A stretch of DNA of 36,599 bases, taken from positions 1 through 36,599 of IMG/VR virus record IMGVR_UViG_3300029309_000120; one strand, given 5' to 3'. The position numbers and the translations under genes were made by a program. This document shows, in pieces, positions 15,191-22,065 of this stretch (its first letter is position 1; each line of letters starts with the position of its first letter). This stretch comes from a virus. Below the pieces are notes generated by a model, which saw only the letters and a program-made list of their open reading frames with translations, was not told the origin of the DNA and made no database searches.

Positions 15191-15333
15191 AACCACCGAA
15201 ATCATTAAGCTTTTCGGAGATCGGTACTATGGACAAGCGACCATGGCAGATCCGCCACTACTTAAGCCATTGAAATCATTAAACAAAATCCAGCTCGAGA
15301 TGCTAACCCATTGAAATCATTGAGCTTTTCCGG
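15191..15333 (+). repeat. 28-bp element, copies 2-4
   Basis: Copies are at 15191-15218, 15264-15291 and 15305-15333, all facing right like copy 1 at 12261. The core GAAATCATT is exact in all three. Copies 2 and 4 also share the AGCTTTTC part, while copy 3 diverges after ATTAA. Copy 2 is flanked by CCGAAA and TTTCGG and forms a 22-base imperfect palindrome. Confidence 0.85.
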
Positions 15334-15335
15334 CC

Positions 15336-15427
15336 TATACGCGCGCGCACATGCACACACGCGCATACGCGCGCATACGCGCGGGCACGCACACACACGC
15401 GCGCAGGCACGCGCACGCGATATATAT
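15336..15427. other. Alternating purine-pyrimidine tract (Z-DNA candidate)
   Basis: Strict purine-pyrimidine alternation (CG, CA, TA steps) runs over 15336-15383 (48 bases), 15385-15405, 15407-15419 and, after a break in phase, 15420-15427 (four AT). Such sequences readily adopt left-handed DNA under negative supercoiling. The short AT part directly borders the TTCG array and would melt easily. Confidence 0.85.
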
Positions 15428-15566
15428 CGTTCGTTCGTTCGTTCGTTCGTTCGTTCGTTCGATCCTGCCGTTCGGTCGTTCGGTCCTATCGTTCGTTCGT
15501 TCGTTCGTTCGTTCCCCTTCGTTCGTTCGTTCGATCTCCGTTCGGAAATCGTTCGTTCGTTCGGTA
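15427..15566. repeat. Interrupted TTCG tandem repeat array
   Basis: TCGT/TTCG units run in tandem: 8 copies from 15427, 6 from 15489, 4 from about 15519 and 3-4 from 15549. They are separated by short spacers (GATCCTGCCG..., GATCTCCG...) that are themselves similar. Tetranucleotide arrays of this length are rare in compact phage genomes. The array ends 60 bases before the helicase start. Confidence 0.9.
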
Positions 15567-15625
15567 TGTCCTGCTTGTTCGTCCGTCGTTCCTACTTTAG
15601 AGTGGAAGGCCTGAAGGAGAACATT

Positions 15626-17002
15626 ATGTTATTAGACAAAATCCAAAGTGCAGAAATTTGTGATGACAGTGAAGTGAGCCTCGCGCGTCATTTTGCTTCC
15701 ATCTTAACTGAGTCGTTCGATGATGCCTGTTCAACGCAAGGCGCATTGTGGACATACAAGCGTGGCCTATGGGAGCGCATGGAACCTGAGTCCGTTCTTG
15801 GTTTGATTCAGGCCTATAATGGTTTGTCGTTCGTTCGATTGGGCGGCAAAGAGGGCGTGATTAAGCTAAGTAACTCGAAAGTGCACGGCATTTACCAAAG
15901 CGTTCTGGTCTGTCGTGAGCTCCTGCGTCCGGGGTTCTTTGATGAGCACGTGCCTGGTGTGTCATTCCTTGATGGCTTTGTCGCATTACGCGACGGGTCA
16001 GTCATGATTGAGCACCATAGCCCAGACCAAAAGTCGACTATGCGTATCGACCAAATGATCCCTGACTTCGAGTGCGTGCCAGAGAAGTTCATTGGGTTTC
16101 TTAATGAGCTCTTCCTTGAAGATGAGGACATCGACATCAAGATCAATCTCGTTCGAGAGTTCGTTGGTGCTGCACTCTGCGGCATGGGTGTGACCTTTCA
16201 GCAGGCCATTCTATGCATCGGGGCAGGGGCTAACGGTAAGAGCACGCTGTGCAGAATCATCGAAGGTCTCTTTCCACCAGAGCAAGTGAGCTCAACATCC
16301 CCAGCCCGGTGGTCGAATGAGTATCAGATTGCTCTGCTTGCCAACGCTAGGCTCAACGTATGCACTGAGCTACCATCGGCAGACCACGATGTATCTGACC
16401 TAACCAAGGCCATCCTGGCGGGTGACACCGTTATTGGTCGAATGCCCTACCAGAAGCCGCAGAAGTTGAGACCTCGCGCGTCACACATCTTCAGCAGCAA
16501 CCACCTGCCTAGCGTGAAGGATTTCTCTGAGGGATTCTTTCGTAGGTTTCTTATCCTTACCTTCAACCGGTCATTCACCAAGGAAGGTAACGGTAAGTCC
16601 ATGGACCAGATTGTGAAGTCGATGGAGAAGGAGCGTGCCAAGATTGTGATGTGGTGCATGATGGGGGCGATGATGCTCGTTCACCGTGGACGCTATGAAG
16701 CACCAGCATCCGGCAACACTGCTGAGATGGAATGGAGAGTTGAGGCTGACTCAGTCTTAGACTTTATTGTGAGTTGCTGTGAGCGCAGAGATCAAAGGTC
16801 TGACTTTGAGTATTTCAGTGCGGTCTACGAGGACTTCAAAGAGTGGTGCTACAAGACGGGGCGCAAGCCCATGGGGCACAGGACGTTCGGTCGTCGACTC
16901 ACACTGCATGAAGTTGCCAAAGAGAAGATTGGTGGCCAGTCCAAAGTTGGCCTACAACTTAAGCCGAGAATCAATTGGTCTGACTGGGGGATGACTCATT
17001 GA
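15626..17002 (+). CDS. D5/P4-family SF3-type replicative helicase
   Basis: 458 aa from ATG 15626, preceded by AAGGAGA. The open frame reaches back to 15311, but that part is only translated repeat (RSFV units). Domains: an N-terminal region, a D5_N-like helical segment (FIGFLNELFLEDEDIDIKINLVREFVGAALCG), then the P-loop GAGANGKST (residues 199-207), an SF3-type B region (NARLNVCTELPSADHDVSDLTKAILAGD), the sensor-like HIFSSNHLP and the arginine-finger area EGFFRRFLILTF. A DNA-binding C-terminal domain follows (YEDFKEWCYKTGRKPMGHRTFGRRL). It should unwind DNA at the origin. The primase part usually fused to it is encoded separately at 19587. Confidence 0.9.
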   Translation: MLLDKIQSAEICDDSEVSLARHFASILTESFDDACSTQGALWTYKRGLWERMEPESVLGLIQAYNGLSFVRLGGKEGVIKLSNSKVHGIYQSVLVCRELLRPGFFDEHVPGVSFLDGFVALRDGSVMIEHHSPDQKSTMRIDQMIPDFECVPEKFIGFLNELFLEDEDIDIKINLVREFVGAALCGMGVTFQQAILCIGAGANGKSTLCRIIEGLFPPEQVSSTSPARWSNEYQIALLANARLNVCTELPSADHDVSDLTKAILAGDTVIGRMPYQKPQKLRPRASHIFSSNHLPSVKDFSEGFFRRFLILTFNRSFTKEGNGKSMDQIVKSMEKERAKIVMWCMMGAMMLVHRGRYEAPASGNTAEMEWRVEADSVLDFIVSCCERRDQRSDFEYFSAVYEDFKEWCYKTGRKPMGHRTFGRRLTLHEVAKEKIGGQSKVGLQLKPRINWSDWGMTH

Positions 17003-17153
17003 TAACCGCCGGGGGGATGCGCGTCCCCCCTTTGGTTACTTTTCCCGAAGGGAATCCAAGTGCTGATTTATTGTGCCTTGTTTTCCCAGCGTGTACAACC
17101 ACTTCCTCACTTTCGCCAGGCCGGTCTTTCCTAAATACTTTTATTCTTGCCAT
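16971..17153 (-). CDS. Possible small basic protein
   Basis: A 60-aa frame (MARIKVFRKDRPGESEEVVVHAGKTRHNKSALGF...). Its ATG lies 13 bases before the end of the methyltransferase gene, with GGAG upstream, so it could be the third gene of that cassette. Against it: the C-terminus runs through the G/C hairpin at 17011 and into the end of the helicase gene on the other strand. No family is recognised. Confidence 0.4.
   Translation of the reverse strand: MARIKVFRKDRPGESEEVVVHAGKTRHNKSALGFPSGKVTKGGTRIPPAVINESSPSQTN
17011..17038 (+). terminator. Strong hairpin after the helicase gene
   Basis: GGGGGGA (17011-17017) pairs with TCCCCCC (17024-17030), and outer bases TAACC/GGTTA can extend the stem. 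TTTGGTTACTTTT follows on the plus strand. It lies 8 bases after the helicase stop and fits a terminator for the rightward transcript, although the T-run is interrupted. Confidence 0.65.
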
Positions 17154-17632
17154 CGAAGGAACTCCACTGTGGGTAAAACGTTCTTTATGTCTGCCCTTGG
17201 TCTGCTCTTAAACTCAAGCAGAAGGGATGGAAATGGAGCGCTTGTTCGCTCGACTAGACCATTCGGATCAATAAACTTAAGTCGACCTTTGATAAGAATA
17301 ATCTTTGAGGCAAGGGGGGCGTATCGGTGAAATGCGCGGGTGTCTGTTCGCGATGGCATCAACACGACTGAGCTCGCACCACGCATGCACTCTGCTGCTG
17401 CCTTCTCAAGCCATAGTTCTATTTGGCTGTAAGGTGGATTGCACCACGTCCAATTTATCCAGGGCTTTTCCAACCCGTTATCTTTCGCCCCGTACCATCG
17501 CTTGCACTTTGCGCTCCATTCCTCGGCGCATGCATCTAACTTGAAGTCCCATAGTTTTCTGCAACGGCTAAACAACCAGGGCGGTGTGCCCCAGTTGTCT
17601 TTACCACTGCTGAAGTGAATGCGACTCACCAC
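17141..17632 (-). CDS. DNA N6-adenine methyltransferase (phage Dam type)
   Basis: A 163-aa protein of the phage DNA N-6-adenine-methyltransferase family (PF05869 type). It has the opening DNWGTPPWLF, a FKLDACAEEW block (cofactor site region), the catalytic NPPY (TWCNPPYS, residues 65-68), IELWLEKAAAEC, VVLMPSRTDTRAFHRY and the end block IKGRLKFIDPNG. It would transfer a methyl group from SAM to adenine in DNA, possibly masking phage DNA from host enzymes. Start is GTG (17632 or 17629), overlapping the upstream stop. It is on the opposite strand from the replication genes around it. Confidence 0.88.
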   Translation of the reverse strand: MVSRIHFSSGKDNWGTPPWLFSRCRKLWDFKLDACAEEWSAKCKRWYGAKDNGLEKPWINWTWCNPPYSQIELWLEKAAAECMRGASSVVLMPSRTDTRAFHRYAPLASKIILIKGRLKFIDPNGLVERTSAPFPSLLLEFKSRPRADIKNVLPTVEFLRWQE

Positions 17633-17844
17633 GGAACGTCATCCTCTTTCTTCTGTTGTGGCTTATCGTTTGGCGCGATGCATATCTTTGCGTCAGGCTG
17701 GTTTTCTTTTTCTTTAAATTTATTAGGTATGATTACGACACGAGCACGGTTACCAAAGGTGCCGCTCATTACACCAGGGGTCTTTGTGCTATACCACAAT
17801 GCGCCGATCTCAATAAGATTACTTTGTTTTTGTTGGGTTGACAT
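17626..17844 (-). CDS. Small conserved phage protein (DUF736-like pattern)
   Basis: A 72-aa protein with IEIGALWYST....MSGTFGNRARVVIIPNKFKEKENQPDAKICIAP. The pattern IGALW ... hSGxh ... VVIFxNKxKExxxQPDxxIxhA is common in short proteins of phages and mobile elements (DUF736-like, from memory), placed near replication genes. The role is unknown. It starts the minus-strand methyltransferase cassette; SD GGAAGG. Confidence 0.7.
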   Translation of the reverse strand: MSTQQKQSNLIEIGALWYSTKTPGVMSGTFGNRARVVIIPNKFKEKENQPDAKICIAPNDKPQQKKEDDVPW

Positions 17845-17866
17845 GGATTCACCTTCCGTTTAAGTT
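17838..17866 (+). promoter_or_regulatory. Candidate sigma70-type promoter for the recombination operon
   Basis: A perfect -35 TTGACA (17838-17843) is followed after 17 bases by TAAGTT, a weak -10. Transcription would begin near 17873, 33 bases before the exonuclease gene. The -35 box overlaps the start codon of the divergent minus-strand gene, so the two directions may compete. The match may partly reflect the coding sequence. Confidence 0.4.
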
Positions 17867-17905
17867 CAACATTCAGAAACATTTCATACAACGGAGAGTG
17901 AATCA

Positions 17906-18889
17906 ATGACAAGTGCAGAGAATTTGATAGTGGAAAAAGCAGATGTGTTTGGGAATAAGTCTGAATTTGTTGAGGTAATAAATCCATTTGAGGGCGACGT
18001 TGTCTTTGTTCCTGCGGAGGATGACGACAAGCTGCGCCGCTACACATGCGGTAGTGATCGGGTCACTGTCATCAATGGCAGCAACTCTCACCGTACGCCG
18101 TACGATGATTTCAACAAGGCGATGGATGTTTTCGATCCTGGCTTTAGTAAGCCCAACATCTTGAACATGGGTATCCTTGCGGAAGATCCCTTCCGTCGTC
18201 GCACTGAGCAGATGTCCGAATACCTAGGTCTGCACCAGGGGTCCAAGGTGACGCCGGGTAAGACGCTTTATCGTCACGGTAAGAATGTAACATTCCGGGC
18301 GACTCCGGATGGTGTGATCGAGGATGACCCATCGGTGGTCTTTGAGTACAAACTGCGATGGTGGTCTGACGAGGACCTCTACGGTGAGCGCATGACCGAC
18401 CAGGTTCGGGAGAGTGAGAAGGACCAGTGCCAGTGGCATATGTTTCTTAGTGGTGCAACGACCTGCTTCTTGGGTGTTTGGTTTCACCCTGGCGATGACA
18501 TTCAGTGGTTCAAGATTCTGCGCGATGACAAGCACATTGAGCGTCTTGTAGTGGCGGCTGAAGCGTACTTTGCAAACCACATCCGCACAGGCACACCACC
18601 ACCAGCGGACGAGACTGATGGCTGCAAGGCTTACCACCAGCGAGTGCAAGAGCGGGAAGCTAGCCGTCGACCCTTTGAATCTGACGAGTGGGCATGGGCT
18701 GTTGAGCACGATGAGATCAAGAAGCGAATAGATGCGGATAAAGAGCGCAAGCAGGAGTTGGAAAACCTCATGCGTGAGTCGATGGGCGAGACGCAAGAGC
18801 TCTACGTTGAAGGCGGGAAGTCTAAGGCTACGTGCAAAAAGCCTAAGAATCGTGACACCAGAAGTCTTCGTATTACCGTAAAGGATTGA
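17906..18889 (+). CDS. YqaJ / lambda-exonuclease-like recombination nuclease
   Basis: A 327-aa PD-(D/E)XK nuclease. Visible parts: NILNMGILAEDPFRRRTEQMSEYLG (entry helix with the conserved G-x-x-xE/P region), RATPDGVIED with catalytic D135, VVFEYKLRW with E147 and K149, and QCQWHMFLSGATTCFLGVW, the Q-x-x-x-M helix typical of YqaJ. The C-terminal 90 residues are charged helices. In lambda-type systems this enzyme chews 5' ends so that a partner protein can anneal the single strands; the partner candidate is the next gene, 3 bases downstream. SD CGGAGAG. Confidence 0.85.
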   Translation: MTSAENLIVEKADVFGNKSEFVEVINPFEGDVVFVPAEDDDKLRRYTCGSDRVTVINGSNSHRTPYDDFNKAMDVFDPGFSKPNILNMGILAEDPFRRRTEQMSEYLGLHQGSKVTPGKTLYRHGKNVTFRATPDGVIEDDPSVVFEYKLRWWSDEDLYGERMTDQVRESEKDQCQWHMFLSGATTCFLGVWFHPGDDIQWFKILRDDKHIERLVVAAEAYFANHIRTGTPPPADETDGCKAYHQRVQEREASRRPFESDEWAWAVEHDEIKKRIDADKERKQELENLMRESMGETQELYVEGGKSKATCKKPKNRDTRSLRITVKD

Positions 18890-18892
18890 ACA

Positions 18893-19621
18893 ATGGAAAA
18901 CACTATACCAAACCTGTGGGGCGTGATTCGCCCCGACGACATCAGCCAGAAGGGCAATGGCAACTTCAAGGCTGACTACATGAACTGGGCTTTGACCTCT
19001 CACCTGATGCATGAGCATGCACCCGGGTGGGACTTTGAGCTCGTGGAGTGGAACGACCAGAGCGGTCAGCCACAGTCGGTCTACAAAGCCCCTGATGGTT
19101 CGGCTTATGTTGTCGGTCGTTGGTGCCTCATCGGTACCGACATCCAGACTCAGAAGTTTCCTCAAGCGTGCATGGACCATCGGAACAATCCGGTGCCATA
19201 CGAGCGCGTCAGCGCCCGTGTATTGACTGATACCGAGCGCCGGTGTCGTTGCACGTCTGCTGCTGCTGCGTTTGGTTTGGCTGGCGAGCTCTGGGCGCGG
19301 GTGGCTGTTGAAGATCCGCATGCGGACGACAACAAGCCCACTCCACCCACTTCACCAACTCCACCTAAGTCAGGGGCTAAGATCTCTGCTGATAAGAAAG
19401 ACAAGATGTTAGGGTTCTTCGCGACGCATGGCGTCACAGAGGCACACATCGAATCTTTCATCGGCGCTGATTTGGAGGAGATGACGACAGACCAATACAC
19501 GGATTTGCAGGGTGTCGGCTATTCCATCTTAAAAGGCATGGACGCATTCGAAGCACTGGGTATCAGTGTGGAGGGGGAGATCATCGATGATGACGAAGAG
19601 CCAGCCTTCAAGATCGGTTAA
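18893..19621 (+). CDS. Candidate single-strand annealing protein
   Basis: A 242-aa protein encoded right after the exonuclease. The first 145 residues carry a Rad52/Sak-like pattern: FKADYMNWALTSHLMHEHAPGWDFELVEW, a strand-turn-strand (VYKAPDGSAYVVGRWCLIGT), then VSARVLTDTERRCRCTSAAAAFGLAGELWA, which recalls the DUF1071/Rad52-like signature 'RC...AxAxFGLGxxLW'. A Pro/Thr linker (PTPPTSPTPPKSG) leads to a small helical C-terminal domain. The annealing function is inferred from this motif and the classic exonuclease-annealase pairing. Its end overlaps the start of the prim-pol gene. Confidence 0.65.
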   Translation: MENTIPNLWGVIRPDDISQKGNGNFKADYMNWALTSHLMHEHAPGWDFELVEWNDQSGQPQSVYKAPDGSAYVVGRWCLIGTDIQTQKFPQACMDHRNNPVPYERVSARVLTDTERRCRCTSAAAAFGLAGELWARVAVEDPHADDNKPTPPTSPTPPKSGAKISADKKDKMLGFFATHGVTEAHIESFIGADLEEMTTDQYTDLQGVGYSILKGMDAFEALGISVEGEIIDDDEEPAFKIG

Positions 19622-20429
19622 GCATAAATTGGCTAGGAGGTACGCGAAAGCGGGCCTCCTGGTCCTTCCCCTTTACGAGACTCGCAACGGCGTCTGCTCC
19701 TGTAGAAACCCTGAATGCTTCAGTCCTGGTAAGCACCCACGACTCAAGCATGGTGTGAAGCAGGCGAGCTCTGACCTAGCGTCAGTAGACCAGTGGTGGA
19801 CACAGTGGCCTGACGCGAATATCGGTATCGCTACTGGGCACATTGTGTGCGTTCTTGATGTTGATCTCGACAAGGACGGTGACAAAAGTTTGCGATGGCT
19901 CGAAGTGGCGCACGGTCGTCTGCCAAAGACTTGGACGGCAGTCACAGGCGGGGGTGGCAGGCATTTCTTTTTCAAGATGCCTGACGAGGAATTGAAGAAT
20001 GCAGTGAAACTGTGGAAGCGACCAGGTTTGGATTTCAGGGGAACCAGCGGCTACGTTGTGGCCGTTGGCTCTGAGACCAACAAGGGCTCGTACTCGTGGG
20101 TGCAGGACCTTGCGCCGTGGGAAGTGGAACTCGCAGAGTTGCCGGGTTACATCTTGCAGCAGGTTAGGCACGGGGTGAAGATACGTCACGTCCGCAAGCA
20201 GCATCCGCAAAAGGTGGAGATCAGTAGCTTTGGCGCTATCGAAGATGGCGAGCGCAACGTAGGCCTTACTCGCATCGCAGGCCATCTTATTGCCAGCGGC
20301 AAAGACTTCAACACCAGTCGGACTTTACTGTCGGCTGCGAACGAAATGCTCTGCAAGCCACCGGTAACCGAAAGCGAGGTAGAGCGCATTCATGCGAGTA
20401 TTTGGCGTAGAGAGCACTTAGGAGGGTGA
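19587..20429 (+). CDS. AEP primase-polymerase with PriCT-1-like C-terminus
   Basis: 280 aa from ATG 19587, chosen because GAGGGGGAG precedes it by 7 bases; a GTG at 19566 gives only a short extension. It has the prim-pol pattern: CSCRNPECFSPGKHP (residues 37-51), WWTQWPDANIGIATG, metal-binding VLDVD (89-93), TAVTGGGGRHFFF (His126) and GLDFRGTSGYVVAVGS. Residues about 218-275 (EDGERNVGLTRIAGHL ... CKPPVTESEVERIHASIW) match the PriCT-1 region that links such primases to their helicase. It should make primers and perhaps extend them. The helicase partner is encoded 2.6 kb away at 15626. Confidence 0.9.
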   Translation: MMTKSQPSRSVKHKLARRYAKAGLLVLPLYETRNGVCSCRNPECFSPGKHPRLKHGVKQASSDLASVDQWWTQWPDANIGIATGHIVCVLDVDLDKDGDKSLRWLEVAHGRLPKTWTAVTGGGGRHFFFKMPDEELKNAVKLWKRPGLDFRGTSGYVVAVGSETNKGSYSWVQDLAPWEVELAELPGYILQQVRHGVKIRHVRKQHPQKVEISSFGAIEDGERNVGLTRIAGHLIASGKDFNTSRTLLSAANEMLCKPPVTESEVERIHASIWRREHLGG

Positions 20430-20430
20430 T

Positions 20431-20883
20431 ATGAGCGATGATTACAAGAATCGGATAATGGCCAGCCTGGATAAGTTCTACACCAAGAACGACCCCAGCT
20501 ATAAGCCTAAGCCGCCCAAAGAAAAGAAGAAGCGCGAGCCTGGCGCAGTGCCCACTGAGCACCAGGAGCAGGTTCGTTTGGTTGGATGGATGCGCAAGAA
20601 GGGCTGGACCTTCTGTGCCATTCCAAATGGTGGCTCACGGTCTAGCGCCATCGAAGGGGCGAGACTGCGCTCTGCTGGGCTTCAGAGAGGATTTCCTGAT
20701 TTGTTGGTGTTCTGGCCAGTCCAGGCAGCCATCGAGCTCAAGAGGCAAAAAGGAGGGCGTGTGAGCGAAGAGCAGAAAGCGTGGCTCGATACGTTAGAAG
20801 GATGCGGGTGGAAGACCCAAGTATGCAGAGGTTCAGATGCAGCCATCGAATGGCTAGAGGAGATTACAAATGAGAAGACATGA
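20431..20883 (+). CDS. VRR-NUC domain nuclease
   Basis: A 150-aa protein. After a basic Pro/Lys-rich start come EHQEQVRLVGWMRKKGW (E43, Q46), PNGGSRSSAIEGARLRSAGLQRGFPD (D90) and AAIELKR (E102, K104), followed by EEQKAWLDTLEGCGWKTQVC. These are the landmarks of VRR-NUC, a virus-type PD-(D/E)XK nuclease family linked to Holliday-junction or branched DNA cleavage. It would resolve recombination or replication intermediates before packaging. GGAGGG precedes the ATG, and the previous stop is 2 bases away. Confidence 0.88.
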   Translation: MSDDYKNRIMASLDKFYTKNDPSYKPKPPKEKKKREPGAVPTEHQEQVRLVGWMRKKGWTFCAIPNGGSRSSAIEGARLRSAGLQRGFPDLLVFWPVQAAIELKRQKGGRVSEEQKAWLDTLEGCGWKTQVCRGSDAAIEWLEEITNEKT

Positions 20884-21100
20884 TTGGGTGACACCCCCGG
20901 TGACAAGGGGCGGGAGACTTTTGAGAAAAGCGATGGAGAAAAGAGATCTCACACTGCGTGAGCTCAGCCACAAGGTAGGCGTTCATTACGTGCAGTTACA
21001 TCAATATGCATCTCAGGGAAAAATACCCAGCTTAAAGAATGCGGCAACATTGAAACGTAAACTTAACATACCATTTGAGGCGTGGCTGAAGGAGCTCTAA
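20870..21100 (+). CDS. XRE-type helix-turn-helix regulator
   Basis: A 76-aa protein. Residues about 16-70 (LLRKAMEKRDLTLRELSHKVGVHYVQLHQYASQGKIPSLKNAATLKRKLNI) follow the XRE/Cro helix order, with the turn at KVGVHYVQL. It is small and single-domain, like Cro. The ATG lies inside the end of the nuclease gene, after GAGGAG. It is the only evident transcription regulator in the window, so the operator-like repeats of the control regions are candidate targets (inference). Confidence 0.75.
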   Translation: MRRHDWVTPPVTRGGRLLRKAMEKRDLTLRELSHKVGVHYVQLHQYASQGKIPSLKNAATLKRKLNIPFEAWLKEL

Positions 21101-21303
21101 TGTGGTGGGCAATGGGCGTCGTATGCGCCGTGGCGATGGGGGTCGCCATCTCTGAGTACCTGGCAGTGCGCCAGGTTGAGAACCGCATACGGCGAAAATG
21201 GAGGGACCATGAACGACAAAAAAACCAAGCCCAAAGGCTGGTACATGAAAGAGAAGAGAAAAGACCTAGCACTACAGATGCGGATAGCAAAAAAGTGGAT
21301 TGA
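21100..21303 (+). CDS. Small membrane-anchored helical protein
   Basis: 67 aa from ATG 21100, which overlaps the regulator's TAA (TAATG) and follows GGAGC. A membrane segment (WWAMGVVCAVAMGVAISEYLAV) is followed by a charged helix (ENRIRRKWRDHERQKNQAQRL). It overlaps the next gene by 95 bases in another frame. Function unknown. Confidence 0.6.
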   Translation: MWWAMGVVCAVAMGVAISEYLAVRQVENRIRRKWRDHERQKNQAQRLVHEREEKRPSTTDADSKKVD

Positions 21304-21397
21304 GGAATGCACAGACCCCGACAGGTTGGCGGATCTCAAAGAGCATTTATGGCGTCTTGAATATCGAGAGATTTTTTTAGCAAAGAGGAAGAGATGA
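21209..21397 (+). CDS. Small charged helical protein overlapping its neighbour
   Basis: 62 aa from ATG 21209 (GGAGGG 4 bases upstream). It is rich in Lys/Arg and Glu: KGWYMKEKRKDLALQMRIAKKWIEECTDPDRLADLKEHLWRLEYREIF. Half of the gene lies within the preceding gene in a different frame. Its end overlaps the next start (ATGA). No family recognised. Confidence 0.55.
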   Translation: MNDKKTKPKGWYMKEKRKDLALQMRIAKKWIEECTDPDRLADLKEHLWRLEYREIFLAKRKR

Positions 21398-22065
21398 GTT
21401 TTTTAGTGGCAAACCTGCCGATGTACCCGGTTCTAGTTGATAAATCCTATCTCTATAATGGAAAGAAAGGTCACGGTGAGTACATGCGTGGCTATTGGGT
21501 GAGCGTCAAAGCGCAGAAGCACCGGGCTCTATTGTTTGAGACATTGCTTGAGAATGGTGCGTTGTATGACAAGCTGCCCATCTCTGCATTTGTGACGCAC
21601 AAAGATGCGAAGCCCAGGCATAAGCTGCATGAACTGGCGCTATGGGACGTTGATGCTTGGAACATTACGACTATTGTAAAAGACAATATTAGGCATCTCG
21701 ATTGCGTGGTTCGCATCGGTAAAGAAATGGTTCCTGCTGAGTACATCTGCACTGTGGATCAGTGCGACGCAGACGGATCCCTTCTGACTTCATGTGCCTC
21801 CATACCAAGAGAGCATAAATCCATGAACTTCCTTGCGCTCATGGACGGTTCAGGGCAGGTGGCTAGCCAGCCCAATAACAGAATATTATGGACAGATCCC
21901 AGTTTGACACACGTCAAGGATCCACCGGACTTTGAAGCGTGCGATGAGGTGTACTTCTCAAACACCAACCAGAACTACTGCTTGCAAGATGCTTGGTTCT
22001 ACGAGGATGGCCCGGATGCTATTTCTTCCGAACCGCCTTCTTCCGAACCACCTTCTTCTTCATAG
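21394..22065 (+). CDS. Hypothetical protein, last rightward gene
   Basis: A 223-aa soluble protein (MSFLVANLPMYPVLVDKSYLYNGKKGHG..., MRGYWVSVKAQKHRALLFETLLENGALYDKLPISAFVTH). It holds several Cys and Trp, and its end is a low-complexity SSEPPSSEPPSSS. I recall no named family. The last 47 bases overlap the end of the minus-strand basic gene in antisense, and no terminator hairpin separates the two converging transcripts. SD GAGGAAGAG. Confidence 0.7.
   Translation: MSFLVANLPMYPVLVDKSYLYNGKKGHGEYMRGYWVSVKAQKHRALLFETLLENGALYDKLPISAFVTHKDAKPRHKLHELALWDVDAWNITTIVKDNIRHLDCVVRIGKEMVPAEYICTVDQCDADGSLLTSCASIPREHKSMNFLALMDGSGQVASQPNNRILWTDPSLTHVKDPPDFEACDEVYFSNTNQNYCLQDAWFYEDGPDAISSEPPSSEPPSSS

Larger units (their letters stand above)
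15108..15625. other. Divergent control region, candidate origin
   Basis: A noncoding interval of 518 bases between the leftward early operon and the rightward helicase gene. It holds three copies of the 28-bp element, an alternating purine-pyrimidine tract and an interrupted TTCG tandem array. Promoters for both directions must lie here. One candidate for the plus strand is TTGAAA at 15311 with CTATAC 18 bases on. The helicase frame stays open to 15311 only because the repeats contain no stop codons in that frame. Confidence 0.65.

Noticed and set aside
15427-15566. CRISPR array
   Set aside because: The units are tetranucleotides with short irregular spacers, not 24-40 bp repeats with unique spacers, and no cas genes are present.
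15311-15625. Repeat-coded N-terminal extension of the helicase (RSFV repeats)
   Set aside because: The TTCG array has no stop in any frame, so an open frame is expected by chance; a good SD and ATG at 15626 fit the real start.
18224-19321. Long minus-strand ORF (365 aa) opposite the exonuclease and annealing genes
   Set aside because: It spans two well-supported plus-strand genes, has no recognisable domain and no SD of note; antisense shadow.
20870-21100. Temperate-phage lysogeny switch
   Set aside because: There is one XRE-type protein but no integrase, partner repressor or recognisable attachment site, so lysogeny is not supported.
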